Source of the DNA: a candidate division NPL-UPA2 bacterium
Lineage (GTDB): Bacteria > Bacillota > UBA994
Reading direction: 5' to 3'
Assembly: GCA_018725205.1 (NCBI GenBank)
Contig: QLUB01000113.1
Location: 1-5,203 of the forward strand
Length of the DNA stretch: 5,203 nt
In this document: piece after piece, positions 4,115 through 5,203 of the stretch
Layout: each line of letters begins with the position of its first letter
How positions within the stretch are numbered: the stretch's first letter is position 1
Notes under the pieces: model-generated
Seen by the model: the letters and a program-made list of their open reading frames with translations, nothing else
Databases searched by the model: none
What the model was told of the DNA's origin: nothing
Position numbers and translations under genes: made by a program

Positions 4115-5203
4115 TTTCCAAGTAGCCGATTCGCGCCATAAAGACCGTGCAAGCGGTCACTATTGCTGGCTTTTTTGCGGAGAGAGAAAAAAGAACAGAA
4201 GAAAAGGCAGATAGTCTCTGCCTCAACCCACCAGTTCCTAGGATGTTTATCGCTCTTTTCAAGTTGTACGCCAAGAAGAGCAACGCAACCTCACCCCGAA
4301 CCTTTTGCATGGTGCGGAGCAAGAAGTAGTACCCATTCATGGTTCGCTTGATCGTACCGAAGGGATGCTCGACCATCATCTGTCGTTTTCTGTAGAGGTC
4401 AGGGTTGGCGGCTGTTCGCTCGTCTACGTCGCGGCAGGCTTTCTGGTAAGGGCTAATCCATATTCTCCGATACTTACCTGCGGTGCATTTCGCCCTATGC
4501 CCACACGCTCCACAGACCTTCTTGTTCTCGTACACTCGCGCCTCTGTCACGCCTGTGCGGGAAAGCCTGCTACCGGCAGGACAGGTAAAGTAGTCGGGGC
4601 CTTCTGTGTAGGTGAATTTGTCTAGTTTGTACTCAGGGTCGGGAACTTCTCTGCCAGCCTTCTGCTTAGCGACAATAACTGTAAGCTTGTTTTTGTGGCA
4701 ACGCCGCAGGTCGCGACCGTTGTAATAACCTTTGTCACCGAGGAGGACTATCTTACCTTTGATCTTTAGGCGCTTTCTTATTCGCTTGCCCATAATACTT
4801 AACTGGCCGTGGTCAGCAGGCTTGTTAGTGACATTCACCTCGACAACTAGGTAATGTTTCTCGTCTACCGCGCTCTGGACGTTGTAGCTTACATCTACTC
4901 CCCCGCGATTGTTTCCCATCAGCCGTGCGTCCGGGTCGACTACGGACATTTCGTTTTCCCCCGTCTTGACTAGAGTCTCTAGGCGAGCTTGGAACTCTGT
5001 AGAACGATGCGAGTTTTTCGTCTATCCTAGCGATGCGCTGCTCAATCTTTTTCTTCGTGAAATGCATCTTCTTGTTGTTGGACGCTCTAATTTTAGTGCC
5101 ATCTACCGCAAAGACTTCTTTGCCAAGCAAGCCACTGCCATCGAGCAGAAGGACAAACTCGCGGAAGACTTTTTGAAAGGCCTTTACATTCTTCCGGCGA
5201 AAC
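4104..5203 (-). pseudogene. IS1182-family transposase, frameshifted, 5' end outside the window
   Basis: A DDE transposase that would cut and join IS ends. From the window edge the frame reads FRRKNVKAFQKVF and on to VFAVDGTKIRASNNKK, with the first catalytic Asp at 5103-5101, and EQRIARIDEKL. Near 5015 the coding sense moves one base forward into a second frame reading STEFQARLETLVKTGENEMS and then VVDPDARLMGNNRGG. The second Asp is in VLLGDKGYY (4736-4734) and the catalytic Glu in MMVEHPFGTIKR (4370-4368). Four Cys (CPAG and CGACGHRAKC) form the cysteine cluster common in this group. The N-terminal DUF772-type region lies mostly outside. A TAG at 5024-5022 in the second frame limits the shift to just after it, close to a run of five A/T at 5014-5018, so a one-base insertion is the simplest cause. 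The catalytic residues are all kept, so inactivation is recent or a sequencing error. Confidence 0.85.

Noticed and set aside
4990..5024. Programmed frameshift in the transposase
   Set aside because: The shift is +1, not the -1 usual for IS elements, and the IS1182 family normally encodes one continuous ORF as far as I know; a simple indel is more likely.

Overview
The window looks like a chromosomal segment of a bacterium, probably an anaerobic Firmicute of the Clostridia type. That placement rests on recognised protein families (a DUF885 metallopeptidase-like protein, a clostridial-looking methyltransferase, an IS1182-type transposase, a group II intron), on purine-rich Shine-Dalgarno sites and on moderate GC. 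It is an inference from general knowledge, not from a search. Every convincing gene lies on the minus strand, so transcription runs from high to low coordinates.

Layout in the direction of transcription. (1) 5203-4104: 3' part of an IS1182-family transposase, running off the window edge and broken by a +1 frameshift near 5015. (2) 4103-4037: short spacer with a duplicated 13-bp unit and a good ribosome binding site. (3) 4036-2285: complete DUF885 protein with an HExxxGHH motif. (4) 2284-2196: spacer with a GC hairpin. (5) 2195-1446: complete class I SAM-dependent methyltransferase. (6) 1441-1392: short repeat with an 18-bp tandem duplication. (7) about 1391-958: relic of a group II intron. 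Its domains V and VI are clearly readable, but the reverse transcriptase gene has been reduced to its first ten or so codons. (8) about 957-51: membrane-anchored metallophosphoesterase whose apparent start codon lies inside intron domain VI. (9) 64-1: possible beginning of another gene.

There is no obvious shared pathway. The methyltransferase, the peptidase-like protein and the phosphoesterase look like housekeeping or accessory singletons that share a strand, in a region reworked by mobile DNA (IS, group II intron, short dispersed repeats). The most interesting signals are the intron relic, its intrusion into the 5' end of the phosphoesterase ORF, and a repeat family (core GTYCCTTTTGTC, preceded by TGTGAC and ten bases in two copies) found at or just beyond the stop codons of three consecutive genes. 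I found no CRISPR array, tRNA, rRNA or convincing new defence system.
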